DNA of 64,000 nucleotides from Gamarada debralockiae (GCA_002803225.1 NXFV01000926.1:38197-102196), one strand, 5' to 3'. Positions 52,389-63,028 are shown, counted from the first letter of the stretch. Numbers and translations: made by a program. The notes: generated from the letters alone by a model not told the origin.

Positions 52389-54077
52389 ATGACTTCAACA
52401 AAACAAACGAGTCATATCATTGTTGAGAGTCTTTACAATGCCGGTGTTCGGCTTGTGTTCGGGATCCCGGGAGCTAAAGTCGACTCAATTTTCAACACAT
52501 TGTTAGATCATCCTGACATCCATCTCGTTGTATGTCGCCATGAGCAGAATGCCGCTTTTATGGCCGCGGTGGTCGGCCGATTGACAGGTCGCCCGGGAGT
52601 TTGTATCGCCACATCAGGCCCGGGAGCCGCCAACCTGACGACTGGCCTTGCAACAGCCACTACAGAGGGAGATCCAGTCTTAGCAATTGTTGGAATTGTC
52701 CCTCGGACGCAGTCTCACAGACATACTCATCAATCCCTCAGTATCCCAAACCTGCTCAGTGCCGTCTGCAAGTCCGTCTTGAACATCGACGTTGAAGACC
52801 AAGTTTCAGAAGTTGTCCTGAGATCAATCCGTATCGCGAGCCAGTTTCCACAAGGAGCCACCTGTTTCGCTATCCCTATGGATGTCGCCCAAGGCGTTAC
52901 GAAAATCCCGGCATTCGATACGAAAGCTTTCAGCGCACCCAAATACGGAACTGCACCTGTCACAAATCTGGAAGCAGCAAGTCAGCTGATCGAGAGAGCA
53001 AAGATCCCAGTTCTCTTCCTTGGAATGCGAGCTGGAAGCCCGGAAGTTGTGAAAGCCGTTCGAGGATTCCTGAAACGTTGCCCAGTTCCCGTGGTCGAGA
53101 CCTTCCAGGCAGCGGGTGCCATCTCAAAAGACCTTGTACACCTGTTCTCTGGTCGAGTGGGCTTATTCCGCAACCAGCCAGGTGACAAGTTGCTCGCCAA
53201 GGCCGACGTGATTATTTGCGTTGGTTACGATGCCTACGAATACGATGCGAATCTCTGGAACAACCACACTTCAGAGGCAAAACTGATCCATGTCGATTAT
53301 CACGAAGCGGATTACGGTATCAACTACTCGCCAGAGGTAGAATTATTGGGCTCAATTGAGTCGAATCTTGATCGACTTGTCCCTGCTGCGAGCAACGATC
53401 TTCCACGACCGGAAATATCCGCCGTTTGCGAGACCCTGCAAGGCGAACTGAATGGGTGGAAGGCGACTGCGAAATTCCAGTCTCAGCCAGATGGCCCCGT
53501 TCACCCTCTCCATTTCATCGCACTGCTGCAAGAATCTTTGTCAGAGGATACTCTCGTGACTGTCGATGTCGGAACCGTTTATATCTGGATGATGCGTTAT
53601 TTCCACGCATACCAACCACGCCGCCTTCTCAGTTCCAATGGACAACAGACGCTGGGAGTTGGACTTCCTTGGGCCATAGGGGCTAGTTTGATTCAAGATC
53701 CTCCATGCTCACAGAAAGTGGTCAGTCTCAGCGGAGATGGAGGATTCATGTTCTCGTCCCAAGAAATGAGCACTGCCGTGCTACAAAAGTGCAACATCAC
53801 GCACTTCATCTGGAATGATGGCCATTACAACATGGTTGAGTTCCAAGAAGAGATGAAATACGGTCGAAGCAGCGGAATTGCACTTGGGGGAGTTGACTTT
53901 GCCAAGTTTGCTGAAGCTTTTGGTGCGAAGGGATTCCGAGTGGACAAGGCTGAGGATCTGGAGATGATAATGTCCAAGGCGCTCGCGTACACGGGTGTTT
54001 CGATTGTGGATATTAAGATTGATTATTCGCACAACCTGGAGCTGGCACAGCATGTTATTCCTGAAAATTATAGATAA
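52389..54077 (+). CDS. Catabolic alpha-acetolactate synthase, bacterial AlsS/BudB type
   Basis: An intronless frame of 562 residues starts at the ATG giving Met-Thr-Ser-Thr-Lys-Gln. It has the three domains of thiamine-diphosphate enzymes. The N-terminal Pyr domain carries Arg-His-Glu-Gln-Asn-Ala with cofactor-activating Glu52 and Gly-Pro-Gly at 77-79. The middle domain carries Gly-Tyr-Asp-Ala-Tyr-Glu-Tyr-Asp-Ala near 279-287, as in FAD-independent catabolic enzymes, where the anabolic Ilv2 type has its FAD contacts. The C-terminal PP domain carries Gly-Asp-Gly-Gly at 449-452 and Asn-Asp-Gly at 476-478. It condenses two pyruvates to alpha-acetolactate and CO2. No mitochondrial presequence is present, unlike Ilv2, so it should work in the cytosol with the adjacent decarboxylase. 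Horizontal origin is likely. Confidence 0.92.
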   Translation: MTSTKQTSHIIVESLYNAGVRLVFGIPGAKVDSIFNTLLDHPDIHLVVCRHEQNAAFMAAVVGRLTGRPGVCIATSGPGAANLTTGLATATTEGDPVLAIVGIVPRTQSHRHTHQSLSIPNLLSAVCKSVLNIDVEDQVSEVVLRSIRIASQFPQGATCFAIPMDVAQGVTKIPAFDTKAFSAPKYGTAPVTNLEAASQLIERAKIPVLFLGMRAGSPEVVKAVRGFLKRCPVPVVETFQAAGAISKDLVHLFSGRVGLFRNQPGDKLLAKADVIICVGYDAYEYDANLWNNHTSEAKLIHVDYHEADYGINYSPEVELLGSIESNLDRLVPAASNDLPRPEISAVCETLQGELNGWKATAKFQSQPDGPVHPLHFIALLQESLSEDTLVTVDVGTVYIWMMRYFHAYQPRRLLSSNGQQTLGVGLPWAIGASLIQDPPCSQKVVSLSGDGGFMFSSQEMSTAVLQKCNITHFIWNDGHYNMVEFQEEMKYGRSSGIALGGVDFAKFAEAFGAKGFRVDKAEDLEMIMSKALAYTGVSIVDIKIDYSHNLELAQHVIPENYR

Positions 54078-54287
54078 CAGAGCGGATTTGTTTTTATTTC
54101 TGGATGAGTTGTTCAATTCAAGTGAACGTGGATTTCCCTAAGGGTCGTCGCGTGACTTTGCATCACTTGGCATTTAGCCTAAGAATTGTTGTAGTTGCAG
54201 AAGCTTGCACCTCAGCAATGATTCAGACTCATCGTCTTCTCTACAGTTTGTAAATAGTATCAAGAGTTATCTGAATCAAGTCCGAAT

Positions 54288-54830
54288 ATGCATCTATCTT
54301 GCCTAACACTTGGGGTCATTGTTGGTTGCGTTCGCGCACAGCAGTCCTATACCAAATTGGCGAAAGCATATGCTGTGGACTGGCCAGTTTCTGGCTACGT
54401 TCTAGCCTCCGTCGGTTTCCCGCCCATCTGCAGACTCCCCAGACTTCCCAGAGACTTTTGCTAAGAAAGAGCAGGAACCCAATATAGCGACTACATATCT
54501 TCTCGCATGCAACTCGGGAACGAGTGCCAACGATGGCGGCGTCTGTAATTTCGCGCAGCCACAAACCTTCATTCAGGGTCCCAACACGTTGGCTTTCAAT
54601 TACGCAGGTCTTGCGGGTTTGGCTCAACGTATGTCAAAGGCTTCTTCCCCTTCCTGGTTCTCATTGAATCAATCATTCATTGATTCCATTTTATGGCTTG
54701 GCTGATATATATGTCACAGAACCTTTTCATGGGCCTGCAGCCTCATGGTTGCTACCTACATGGACTGCAAAATCTCGGGGGAGGCCCGCTCAACAGATGG
54801 AGTATGTGCCGGCAAGGCCTAACCCATCTT
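54288..54830 (+). pseudogene. Small secreted cysteine-containing protein, decayed
   Basis: From an ATG at 54288 comes a signal peptide (Met-His-Leu-Ser-Cys-Leu-Thr-Leu, ending Arg-Ala) and about 40 further codons. The frame then stops at 54463. In the next frame coding resumes upstream of the stop with Ser-Pro-Asp-Phe-Pro-Glu-Thr-Phe-Ala, Thr-Thr-Tyr-Leu-Leu-Ala-Cys and Gly-Gly-Val-Cys-Asn-Phe. After a plausible intron (GTATGT near 54629 to TCACAG near 54719) it reads Phe-Ser-Trp-Ala-Cys-Ser-Leu, Met-Asp-Cys and Asp-Gly-Val-Cys-Ala-Gly. The style matches fungal secreted cysteine-pair proteins of unknown role. A frameshift near 54400 breaks it. Confidence 0.45.
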
Positions 54831-55881
54831 TACAAGTTCCACATGGGCCGGTACACAAGCAGCAAGTACATTTACCGGGAATCCAATCGCGACTACTTCG
54901 ATGTCACTCTTGACCTATCTCCGGCTGGAGCTACTACAGTTAAACCTGGCTATAAGCATACTGGGTATAAGCATACCCTGACAAATAAGCATATTGTCGC
55001 TAGTCCCGTCGATTTTATATAGGGATATAAGCATAACCTCTAAATTATGTATATGCTTATGATTTTCAAGTCTTAATTCTGAAATACTACTTACTCCCCC
55101 CTCTAATATGCTTGTAAAACTATAGATTTTGTAAGAAATATGCCGTTAAAACCCTTCGTTGATATTAGTTCTCTCTTTAAAGCATAGGATACTAAGTATA
55201 CGACCGCCTAAAAGTACAATTCAAAGTACCCTTATTACTCTAGCTTACTAAAGCAAGCTCACCAGCGGGTGCGAGCCAGGGAGGTGTTGGGAAAGTCAAG
55301 ACGGATTTGGGAGGGCTTTTGCTTCTGCTGTGGCAGTCTTTGTGGGAGAAATGAAGTTGATGAGGCATTGAGGCTCTCTAGGAGCGCCTGCGGCTTACAA
55401 GCTCGGGGCCTCCTAACTCCGCCCATTCGATGTGGACCGAACCGAGGCATGCGGAAGGCGGGACAACCAGAGGCTAATTAGGCGAGAGGGGAACGCCGCC
55501 AAAAATGGTCCGTGAGCCAAACCACTTAGCCTGATCTAGCATTCTACTGGGATTGCTGGCCCCTTTAAACTTCGGATAAACGGGCTGGACCAATCGCACT
55601 GGTAGTCTCGGGTCGTCACTCTGACATGCCCCAGAAGGGATCTTACGCGAAGTAGCCCGATGCAGAAATGACCACTACGGATGACCCACAAAATACGGTG
55701 CAAAGATTTGGCAGCGAGGGCTCTAATTGGTTATATTGCCCATCCTTGATGAACTATCTCACTCGTACATGCGACTATCCGTACAAGCTCCACTATTTTT
55801 TATGGCACAGCAGCAGATATCATTCAGTGCTTCCCAAAATCAAGCGTCCTGCGTCCAGATCCTTCCCGCACAGAAGTCTCA
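54831..55881. other. Gene-poor stretch with ATAAGCAT repeats
   Basis: At 54950-55060 the word ATAAGCAT occurs six times, once inside the hairpin GGGTATAAGCATACCC. 55260-55500 is GC-richer and repeat-like. The part from 55750 leads into the FAS1 gene and may contain its broken N-terminus. Confidence 0.4.
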
Positions 55882-57406
55882 ATGGCTTCGCGGAAAATTC
55901 GCGATATTCTCCCGGCATCGATCCTCCCAACGTTGCAGAGCTATTCGGATCTTAGTACTCTCAACTCCTACATAAACGGCTCGACGAAACTTTACAATTT
56001 GCTTGCAAATTCCACAAACTTTACCTTCTTGGCGCCGACGAACGATGCGTTTGCGAAATGGATTTCAAGTCAGGGCAACAGTACCCCGAGTGCGGATGTT
56101 ATCGAGGCCACATTATCTTACCATCTCCTCAATGGTGGCTGGCTAACGGTAGATTTCTCAGACCGGCCTCAGTTTGCGGCTACGAATCTCAACAATGTCA
56201 GCTATTCGAATGTTACTGTCAGTCCCGGCGGCCAACGTGTTGAAGTCATTACTGGGTCAAGCGGGGAGCCTGAGATCTTGTCGAACAACAAAACTGTCAC
56301 AACCATTGGGACCAAGGTATGTTTCGGAAATAGCGCTGAGGAGTTCTGTTAATAACCATAAACAGGATGTTGTTTGCCTCGGAGGATTGATCCAAATTGT
56401 CAACTCCATACTCAGTATTCCGACCAGTATTGTGCTTCTAACGGCCCAAGCGAATATGTCCTTCTTCATTGCGATCCTTAATAGAGCAAACGTGGGTCAT
56501 CTGTTTCATGTTTTCTGATTTAAGAATATCTTGGGTTTAGGGAGCAGTTTTGGCCGTTCCTACTGCCATGATCTATGATCTACAGAACTAACAACTGATA
56601 GTTCCTCTCTGTGGACGATGCGGGTCTCATCGACTTTGTTAACTACGCTTCCTTCACGCCAAACATGACATTTTTTGTCCCGAACACAGCAGCCGCCCTC
56701 GCTACCTTCACAAACATCTCATCAACACTCTCTGCAGATAACCTTACGGCACTCTTCGACTACCACATAGTCCCCAATTCCCTTCTCTACAGCCCGTCTT
56801 TAAAGAATGGAACAGTATTGAAGACTACACAGGGAGATAATTTAACCATCACCACCCAAGGCTCAGATATATATGTCAACTCCGCAAAAATACTCGAACC
56901 TGATTATCTGATCGTAAATGGAGTCATCCATACAATTGACAGGTAAAACTCCTCTCATTATCCGCATACCCGCACAGCCAAGCTAACGGAATAAAAACAG
57001 TATCCTCGATCGCTTCAACCAGACCATCCCTCAACAAACTTCAAATACCACAACGACACCTTCATCGTCTTCCACCTCCGCCACCGCGGCACCTTCTCAC
57101 AGCGGTCTCTCAACAGGAGGAATAATTGCCGTCAGTGTCGTCATACCTATCGTCGTCCTCGCAGCTTTGGCTGGGCTCCTATTCTGGTTCTTTAAGAGAA
57201 GGAAGACAACCCGAGCACAACACGAACTCGATACAAGTGCTGCCACGGGAGAACTGGGATCGAATCCTGCCGCGAAAGAGTTAGGAGCCAATGACCCTGC
57301 GGCGAAGGAACTCAACGCAGTGGAATCGAAAAAGGAACTTGACGCTTCGCAGCCCCCGCAGGAAATGTTCGCGCATCATTCGGGGCCGCCTGTGGAATTG
57401 GAATGA
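55882..57406 (+). CDS. Two-FAS1-domain (fasciclin-like) membrane protein
   Basis: Four exons, 55882-56316, 56366-56491, 56602-56942 and 57001-57406, join in frame to about 435 residues. FAS1 domain 1 has Leu-Tyr-Asn-Leu-Leu, Thr-Phe-Leu-Ala-Pro-Thr-Asn-Asp-Ala-Phe and Tyr-His-Leu-Leu. Domain 2 has Thr-Phe-Phe-Val-Pro-Asn, Phe-Asp-Tyr-His-Ile-Val and Asn-Gly-Val-Ile-His-Thr-Ile-Asp. Many N-glycosylation sequons are present. A Ser/Thr-rich linker, one membrane helix (Val-Ile-Pro-Ile-Val-Val-Leu) and a charged tail with Ala-Lys-Glu-Leu repeats complete it. Such proteins mediate adhesion at the cell surface. The chosen ATG gives no signal peptide. A hydrophobic Met-Arg-Leu-Ser start in another frame upstream (about 55757) suggests a one-base frameshift or an unseen exon. 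Confidence 0.75.
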
Positions 57407-58292
57407 GAGGAGATGCTTGCATTGAAAGGCGCTTTTGTTTATCGGTCTTTGGCCGCACTCATGATCTAGACAACGCTTTGAAGCTGCTGTCCGTTGAATG
57501 ACAAATTGGGTGCTTCAACGAAGCGCTCGACGAAATTCGAACGTGATAGAATCACGCGCTGTCTCTCCGTGATCAGCCAGACTGGGTCACTGCTCGACCT
57601 ATACCCTAATTCTGGAGCTGGAGGATGGTGGTTAGATGTTGAGGAGCGACAATGTCATGGTTTTCACCTCCTTTGACTTGGAGTACTTGGTTTAAGAATC
57701 TACAAGAGGGTTGAAGGAGTATGGGGTTCGATTGAGATTGAAATCACGAGATACTTTATAATCGAGTAATGTTGACGAGAGATGGGACTTGATTTCGTTT
57801 GCGGAGCCAAGACTAGACATGGGCTCATCAAAAAGGGAAATATTCAGTCAGAGCAGGTCCGGTGTAAATATTCTCGTAGACGTACATAATGTTACTACGT
57901 AATCGGAAAATCTTGAGCATATTCAAGTGAAGTCTCTGACTCCAACTCAATGCGTTCCATATCTTTCACCTTATTCTGTACTCACCTCGAGGATAGAGTG
58001 CTCAGGATACTCTTTCGGATAAGGATTCCCTGGATTCCGAAAAAGTGGTCTGGTCCTAAGGACTTCTCCGCTAATTTGAACCACTGCTACTGAAAGAATG
58101 AGAATGTTTGCCAGCTTGAGAAACCGAGACCGATATAGGGCTAGCAGATATCAGCTTCCAATCTGAAATATGTGGGGAATCGCAGTTCTGATTGGCTCCC
58201 GAATACGACAGCCGCGCTAGGTATTTACCCTAGAAGGCAAAACCGCCTCACGTCAGATGTCCCTCTTCCAGTGCTGCGTTAGACGGGTCTCC
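57407..58292. other. Intergenic
   Basis: The first 100 bases are the 3' side of the FAS1 gene. A 60-codon frame at 57494-57676 is featureless. No other gene, repeat or site is recognised. Confidence 0.45.
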
Positions 58293-59124
58293 CTAATCTT
58301 GATTCCATTTCTCAACGCAAAAAACCCTCGGAATACACAAAACGGCTCCACGTGTTGACTCGTGATACGCTTCCTCAATCACTGTATGAAATGTCGACGC
58401 TGCGTCCTTCCCCACCCTCGTCAAGCTAGCCGGAAACCCCTCCATCGTAAGTAAATGTTGCTCATTGAACGCCCTCACCAACTCATTCCTATCTCCAACC
58501 TTCTCCATTGTAACACACTGGAAACCTTGGGCCATGAAGGAAGGAAGTTGGAGTGTCCAATTACACCAGCCGTTGGCGTAAGACATCTCTCGGATCTGGT
58601 CTAGAGCGGGAGATGGAAAGAAAGGCGAGATGCGCTTAAAGTGTACGTTCATACAATCGAGTTCGTCGCATTGGATATATCCGCCTGGCTTCAACATCTT
58701 CATGAGCTTTCGAATGAGTGATGGTGGGTCCCTCTACTCAAGAACCATAACCAGTAGTCTAACATGCACAAAATCAAACCCTCCAACAAACTCTTCAGTT
58801 ACGTCCTCGAAGATATTCCAGTGATGAACGAAAATGTTTGAAGGAAGCCATTGACCTGGGCGAGATTGTTGTCGAAGCCGTGGAATTCAGAGAGAGGAAG
58901 TTGGTGAGCAACATCTGTCATCCACATGCACGTGCCTGTTGCTACATCTGCTATGGAACTGCCATTTGATATCGGAATTGACGGGTGGATGTTGTAGCCT
59001 ATTGCGTCTTTCCAGAGGTAGATTGGAGGTTTAGACGGCAGGCTGCGGTGTGGCTGCGGTTGCCGAGCATATAGCTGCGGCCTTCTGCGAGGTTGAAGCC
59101 TGTTTTGGAGGGTTGGGTATCCAT
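58293..59124 (-). pseudogene. SAM-dependent methyltransferase, broken
   Basis: From an ATG at 59124 the strand reads an N-terminus with Arg-Ser-Tyr-Met-Leu-Gly-Asn-Arg. After a one-base shift it continues as Leu-Trp-Lys-Asp-Ala-Ile-Gly-Tyr-Asn-Ile-His-Pro, then Ile-Ala-Asp-Val-Ala-Thr-Gly-Thr (SAM-binding motif I). A second shift leads to Trp-Leu-Pro-Ser-Asn-Ile and Asp-Phe-Val-His-Val-Arg. An in-frame TAG near 58740 precedes Met-Leu-Lys-Pro-Gly-Gly-Tyr-Ile-Gln, the classic post-motif, and the rest is open to 58293. The family is the LaeA/GliM-like fungal class that methylates small molecules. Three lesions make it a pseudogene. It is divergent from the P450 relic. Confidence 0.7.
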
Positions 59125-59897
59125 GGTTCAGCTGGATCTAGATGAGCTTCAGGTGTTGGTGGGAGGTGCGAAGATTCTTACTCAGCGTGCTGTATTATAA
59201 CACAAGGCGCAAAGGTTGTTCCTCGCTGAGATCTTGGTCTGATGTGATCCATGACAGAAATAAAGGGGGAAGATCCATTCTTAAACGAGCAGCATTTCCC
59301 CTAGTAGAACATCGGGTCGTACTCAAACTTGCTCACTTATTGGTGAAGGAGCCTTACCTCAGGCGGGAGCTGCTCAGCACTATGCAGCTTGCCACTTATC
59401 CCACTGGCGGGGTTGTACCCATCGAAGCGAGATCCAATCCGAAGCAGTATTCGTATTGATTACGAGTAAAACAGCAAACATGAAAGTCTCTGGTTAGGAG
59501 TTTAAGAGTTTGAGCATGATTTCGGGAAGAACGCTGCAAAACGAGCGATGTATCTTGCAATTTGTGTTGGTGATTGATATAATTCTAAGAAACAGAACGC
59601 CGAACTACAGCGGAAGGATTCAGATATCAGAAAAATCCACGCCCAGAAAGTTAAGCTGCATATTGCCAAGGTCGCCGAGGTCTTATCCACAGGCTTTGGA
59701 AAGCATGTAAGGACGGGGAGAAGATCAATCGTTACACAACCCCTTGTGTAAACTTACATCCCAGATATATGGACACGGATGGAACCATGAAACCTTGTGC
59801 CAAGTAGCTCATGGTACTGCAGACCTACTTGAACCCGCAGTCATCTTCTCGAGATTGCCAACCTTCTGGTTCCATATCACCTCTAAATTCCGCCGCC
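59125..59897. other. Divergent spacer between methyltransferase and P450 relics
   Basis: No gene is supported. Frames at 59142-59459 and 59510-59710 are featureless. It would have held the promoters of both former genes. Confidence 0.4.
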
Positions 59898-61152
59898 ATG
59901 GATCTCTCTAGATTTGTACGTCAAAGGATATGTCTCCACAGTACGAATATATGCTTGCGTTCTCCTCCTTAGGTCCTAGGCGTCTCAATCTATCAAGTCT
60001 GCCTCAGTTCATTGTCAGCGGTCCCAGATCCTAAGTTCGCTGCTCTCACTTCCTGGTATGAGTTCGCCTTTCACCTCTTAAGACCTTCGTCGAAAATATG
60101 GGTTGAACTCTGCGCCTGGAAATTGGGTTTTGTCTAACATGTAATATGTCCAATTATATAAATCAATCGAACAGAAGTACATATCGATGTTCCGGAATAC
60201 TATGAGACGATCTATTCCCATAGTCTCCGTTTGGACAAGCCTCAAAGTTTCAATCATCGCTGAGAGACTCCTGGTTCGATTCAAGGCGACTTCAACCCTC
60301 TCTCGGCATGAAATGTGAAGCTGACGTGCGCAGTCACTGGACCACACGCCCAACATCGCATGCGCCGTAAAGCACTCAACTACTTCTTCTCCAAAGGAAC
60401 AAATTGCTACTTTGTAGCCCTACATCCTCGAAAAGCCCGAGAAGTTATGCTCCATCCTCGAGACCGTCTACTGCGACAACAGGAAACCTTTAAACCTCAA
60501 ATAGGCATGTCGTTGTTTTGGCATCGATGTGTTATCAAGTATGCCTTTGGCAAATACCTTAATGATTTGGTCGCTGCTATGCCGGATAGAGACATAACGA
60601 TGACTTGGGCTGAGCTGGAGGGACTTTTCGTACTTCACGGCTACTATTCGAGAAGGCACGCGACCCCATCGCCATCAACCTCTGGGATGAGAGCACGAGA
60701 CTAATAACAGCTAGCATTGCGTCTCTCATATGGAGTAACACACGATCCCCAAGACTCTCTCCCCACCAATCAATTCAATACAAAGAGTTCACCATCCCAC
60801 CTGGATATGCGATCGGAATGGATCCAGTGCACATGCGCCACAACGAAGAAGTCTTCCTCGATAGCTCTGCTTTCAAGCTCGAACGCTGGCTCCGAGGCTC
60901 TGCTGAAATGAAGAAACTTCAACGATACAATATTCCGTTCTCTAGAGGCCCCAGGCAATGCCTTGGATTGAATCTAGCCTGGGCTGAGATGTATTTTCTT
61001 CTTTCAATTGTATTTAGGAGATTTGAGAAGGAATTGTGGGAGACGGATGCGATTTGTGTTGAGATTGAGGCGGATTTCTTTTGCCGAGATGAGGGATACG
61101 GAGGGATTGAAAGTTATGATCAAGACGAGGAGAAGCGAGAAATAAGGTGTTG
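59898..61152 (+). pseudogene. Cytochrome P450, broken
   Basis: Exon 1 (Met-Asp-Leu-Ser-Arg-Phe, donor GTACGT) joins after TCCTTAG to Val-Leu-Gly-Val-Ser-Ile-Tyr and Lys-Phe-Ala-Ala-Leu-Thr-Ser-Trp-Tyr-Glu, the usual fungal P450 opening. The strand then reads Val-Pro-Glu-Tyr-Tyr-Glu-Thr-Ile-Tyr-Ser and, past a stop, Arg-Met-Arg-Arg-Lys-Ala-Leu-Asn-Tyr-Phe-Phe-Ser-Lys. Shifted pieces with Glu-Lys-Leu-Cys-Ser-Ile-Leu-Glu and Cys-Arg-Cys-Phe-Gly-Ile-Asp follow. The C-terminal part is open: Ile-Pro-Pro-Gly-Tyr, Phe-Lys-Leu-Glu-Arg-Trp and heme motif Phe-Ser-Arg-Gly-Pro-Arg-Gln-Cys-Leu-Gly. The I-helix and ExxR region (about 150 residues) is largely missing. The style matches trichodiene-oxygenase-like P450s. 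Not functional. Confidence 0.75.
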
Positions 61153-61541
61153 ACTGTTTCCTCACCGGAATCTCGATACTATGCTCACGTGACCAGTACC
61201 GCACTCAGGTTGCTCACCCTGCTGATACATCTCATCAGAATTCAGAAATCGTCAACTTCTAAGAGGAGTCCGAAAGGCCCCCCATTCGAGCTAGGGGTGC
61301 GAAATCTGTCACTACTATATATCATAACCTCTTCTAACGTGAAAGGGTCGGAATTGAAGGTATTGATACATTGTGAACTGCCTGGAGAGAGACGAGGAGC
61401 TAGCTGTGCGCGGAGCGATATTTAAGGTTGGTTGGAGGTGTCAGAACTAGAGATGTGGCAGCGGTAGTTCTGTGTGTTCATTGATGTCTGTATTGATGTG
61501 TATGATGATGATGCTGTCTGGAAAAAGGTTTCCTTCTAACT
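61153..61541. other. Intergenic
   Basis: No gene is recognised. A short GATGATGAT tract lies near 61500. Confidence 0.4.
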
Positions 61542-61754
61542 CACCAAGGGTTGACAAGTCTGTCGGGACATTCGAAAATTACAAAGCCGTATTTAACTTT
61601 TCAACGCAACATGATATAAAAATTCCGAATTGACAAAAATTGTTTATTGAAATTTTCTCTGCATTTATATTTCCGTTTTATTTATTTAGTTGTTGTGGCT
61701 AGCAGAGAAAATATAGCGCGCAATATTTGAGTGTCCCGACAGACTATGGTGACT
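61542..61754. mobile_element. MITE copy 1
   Basis: The ends share AGTCTGTCGGGACA.TC.AA in inverted orientation. The left end also has ACCAAGGGTTGACA, of which about ten bases are missing from the right end. The interior is AT-rich and aligns, in opposite orientation, with the neighbouring copy at 61788-62004, for example over TTTAACTTTT.AACRCAACAT. There is no coding capacity. Confidence 0.65.
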
Positions 61755-61787
61755 GAGCTTCACTGATTACATTAGCATTTCCTGGGA

Positions 61788-62004
61788 CCACCAGGGGTGA
61801 CAAGATAATCGGGACACTCGAATAATTTGCTCCGATTTTCTCTATCAGCTACAACAATAAAATAAAAATAAAATAGATATGCGTATAGAGAAAGTTTCAA
61901 TGAATCATCCTATGGATTCAAAAATTTTACATTATGTTGTGTTAAAAAGTTAAATGAGGGTTATAATTTTCGAGTGTCCCGATTATCTTGTCACCCCCTG
62001 GTGG
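61788..62004. mobile_element. MITE copy 2
   Basis: A 217-bp element starts CCACCAGGGGTGACAAGATA and ends with the inverse of CCACCAGGGGGTGACAAGAT, giving inverted repeats of nearly 40 bp that include CGGGACACTCGAA. The interior is AT-rich and non-coding. It lies head to head with copy 1. No clear target duplication is seen. Confidence 0.8.
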
Positions 62005-63028
62005 ACCCTGCTCTATAAAACACGTGATGATGGGGAAATGCTTGAGCACTATTACCTTAGCCGCTGGTTAGGCCAGATTGCATTAGTAGCAGTCATTGCT
62101 CGTAATATTCAATTAGGTTTATTAGGATAATAGTCTGAGATGTTTTACGTGATGAAACTAGGTCTACCTCAATTGCCCGTGGTCTTACCGATGTGGGCAT
62201 AGCACCTCCGAGAAAACTTCAAGGAGTTTCACGCGGTGCACTTCTTAGTCAAACCGAGCGAACGTTGATAAAGGCATTAGAACATAGCATACAAGCGCGA
62301 TGACCTCGTTATCTGAAAACTCTACGTTGTTGCAATTAAACTGTGAGCTGGCGATAATCTGTTTGGATACAAAGCGCGCCCTAGTGCCTCTCACAGCCAG
62401 GAGGAGGAAGCCAAGCCCGAAATAGCCTGATAGTTTTGTTAGCTGCTTTCTAAGGTAGTTTTGCCTGTGCAAGAGCTATTTTCGTCTGTCTTTCTTTTCG
62501 ATGAGACCCCAAATCCTCGGGGTATAAACGCTCCAAGAGGAACTCTATCCTATACGTAGCGGCCCCAACCCCGGGCTGTTTTGTATCTTGGACTTCTCTC
62601 TCGTCAACCATCCCAACGTAGTACTGATACTGGAGAATTCAGTGGAGGAGCATACAAAGATGATCTATATTGGTTCGTTCCTCCAGAACACTGACGCTGT
62701 GTGATATCTTCACAAAATAGTCAGCAGTCGAGTCTTCGTTGGATGGTGCCCGTAGATCTTACGGATCCCACATTCCTCTCCAGAGAAAGAGTTGATCTCT
62801 TAAGAACGAGATGGCACTGTCGCGGACTAATAGATCTCCAGTTTTTAGGACTTCAATTAATGTGTTCTCACTGATGATTGAGCTATCATCTTAACTGCCA
62901 TCAGGAACACCTCTTTTTCGGAGCGGAAAAATATTTTTTCCGGAGGAACACGAAAATCCGGATGTAAACATAAAATGTAAACAACCATCTTAAATCAATA
63001 ATATCTCACCCAAAACACACCTTTTACG
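62005..63028. other. Region before the piggyBac-like gene
   Basis: A 75-codon minus-strand frame at 62245-62472 is featureless. A TTAA lies at 62892-62895, the type of site piggyBac elements use, about 135 bp upstream of the transposase start, and could mark the element's left end. This was not verifiable because no matching right end is in the window. Confidence 0.35.

Noticed and set aside
52389..54077. Reading the synthase as a mitochondrial Ilv2 acetohydroxyacid synthase
   Set aside because: It lacks a presequence and shows the catabolic Gly-Tyr-Asp-x-x-Glu-Tyr-Asp motif in place of the FAD-contact region. It is also paired with a decarboxylase.
51200..54080. Bacterial contamination as the source of the acetoin genes
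   Set aside because: The flanks on both sides are fungal (a HET relic and a FAS1 gene with introns) with no break in the sequence. A chimeric assembly cannot be fully excluded without reads.
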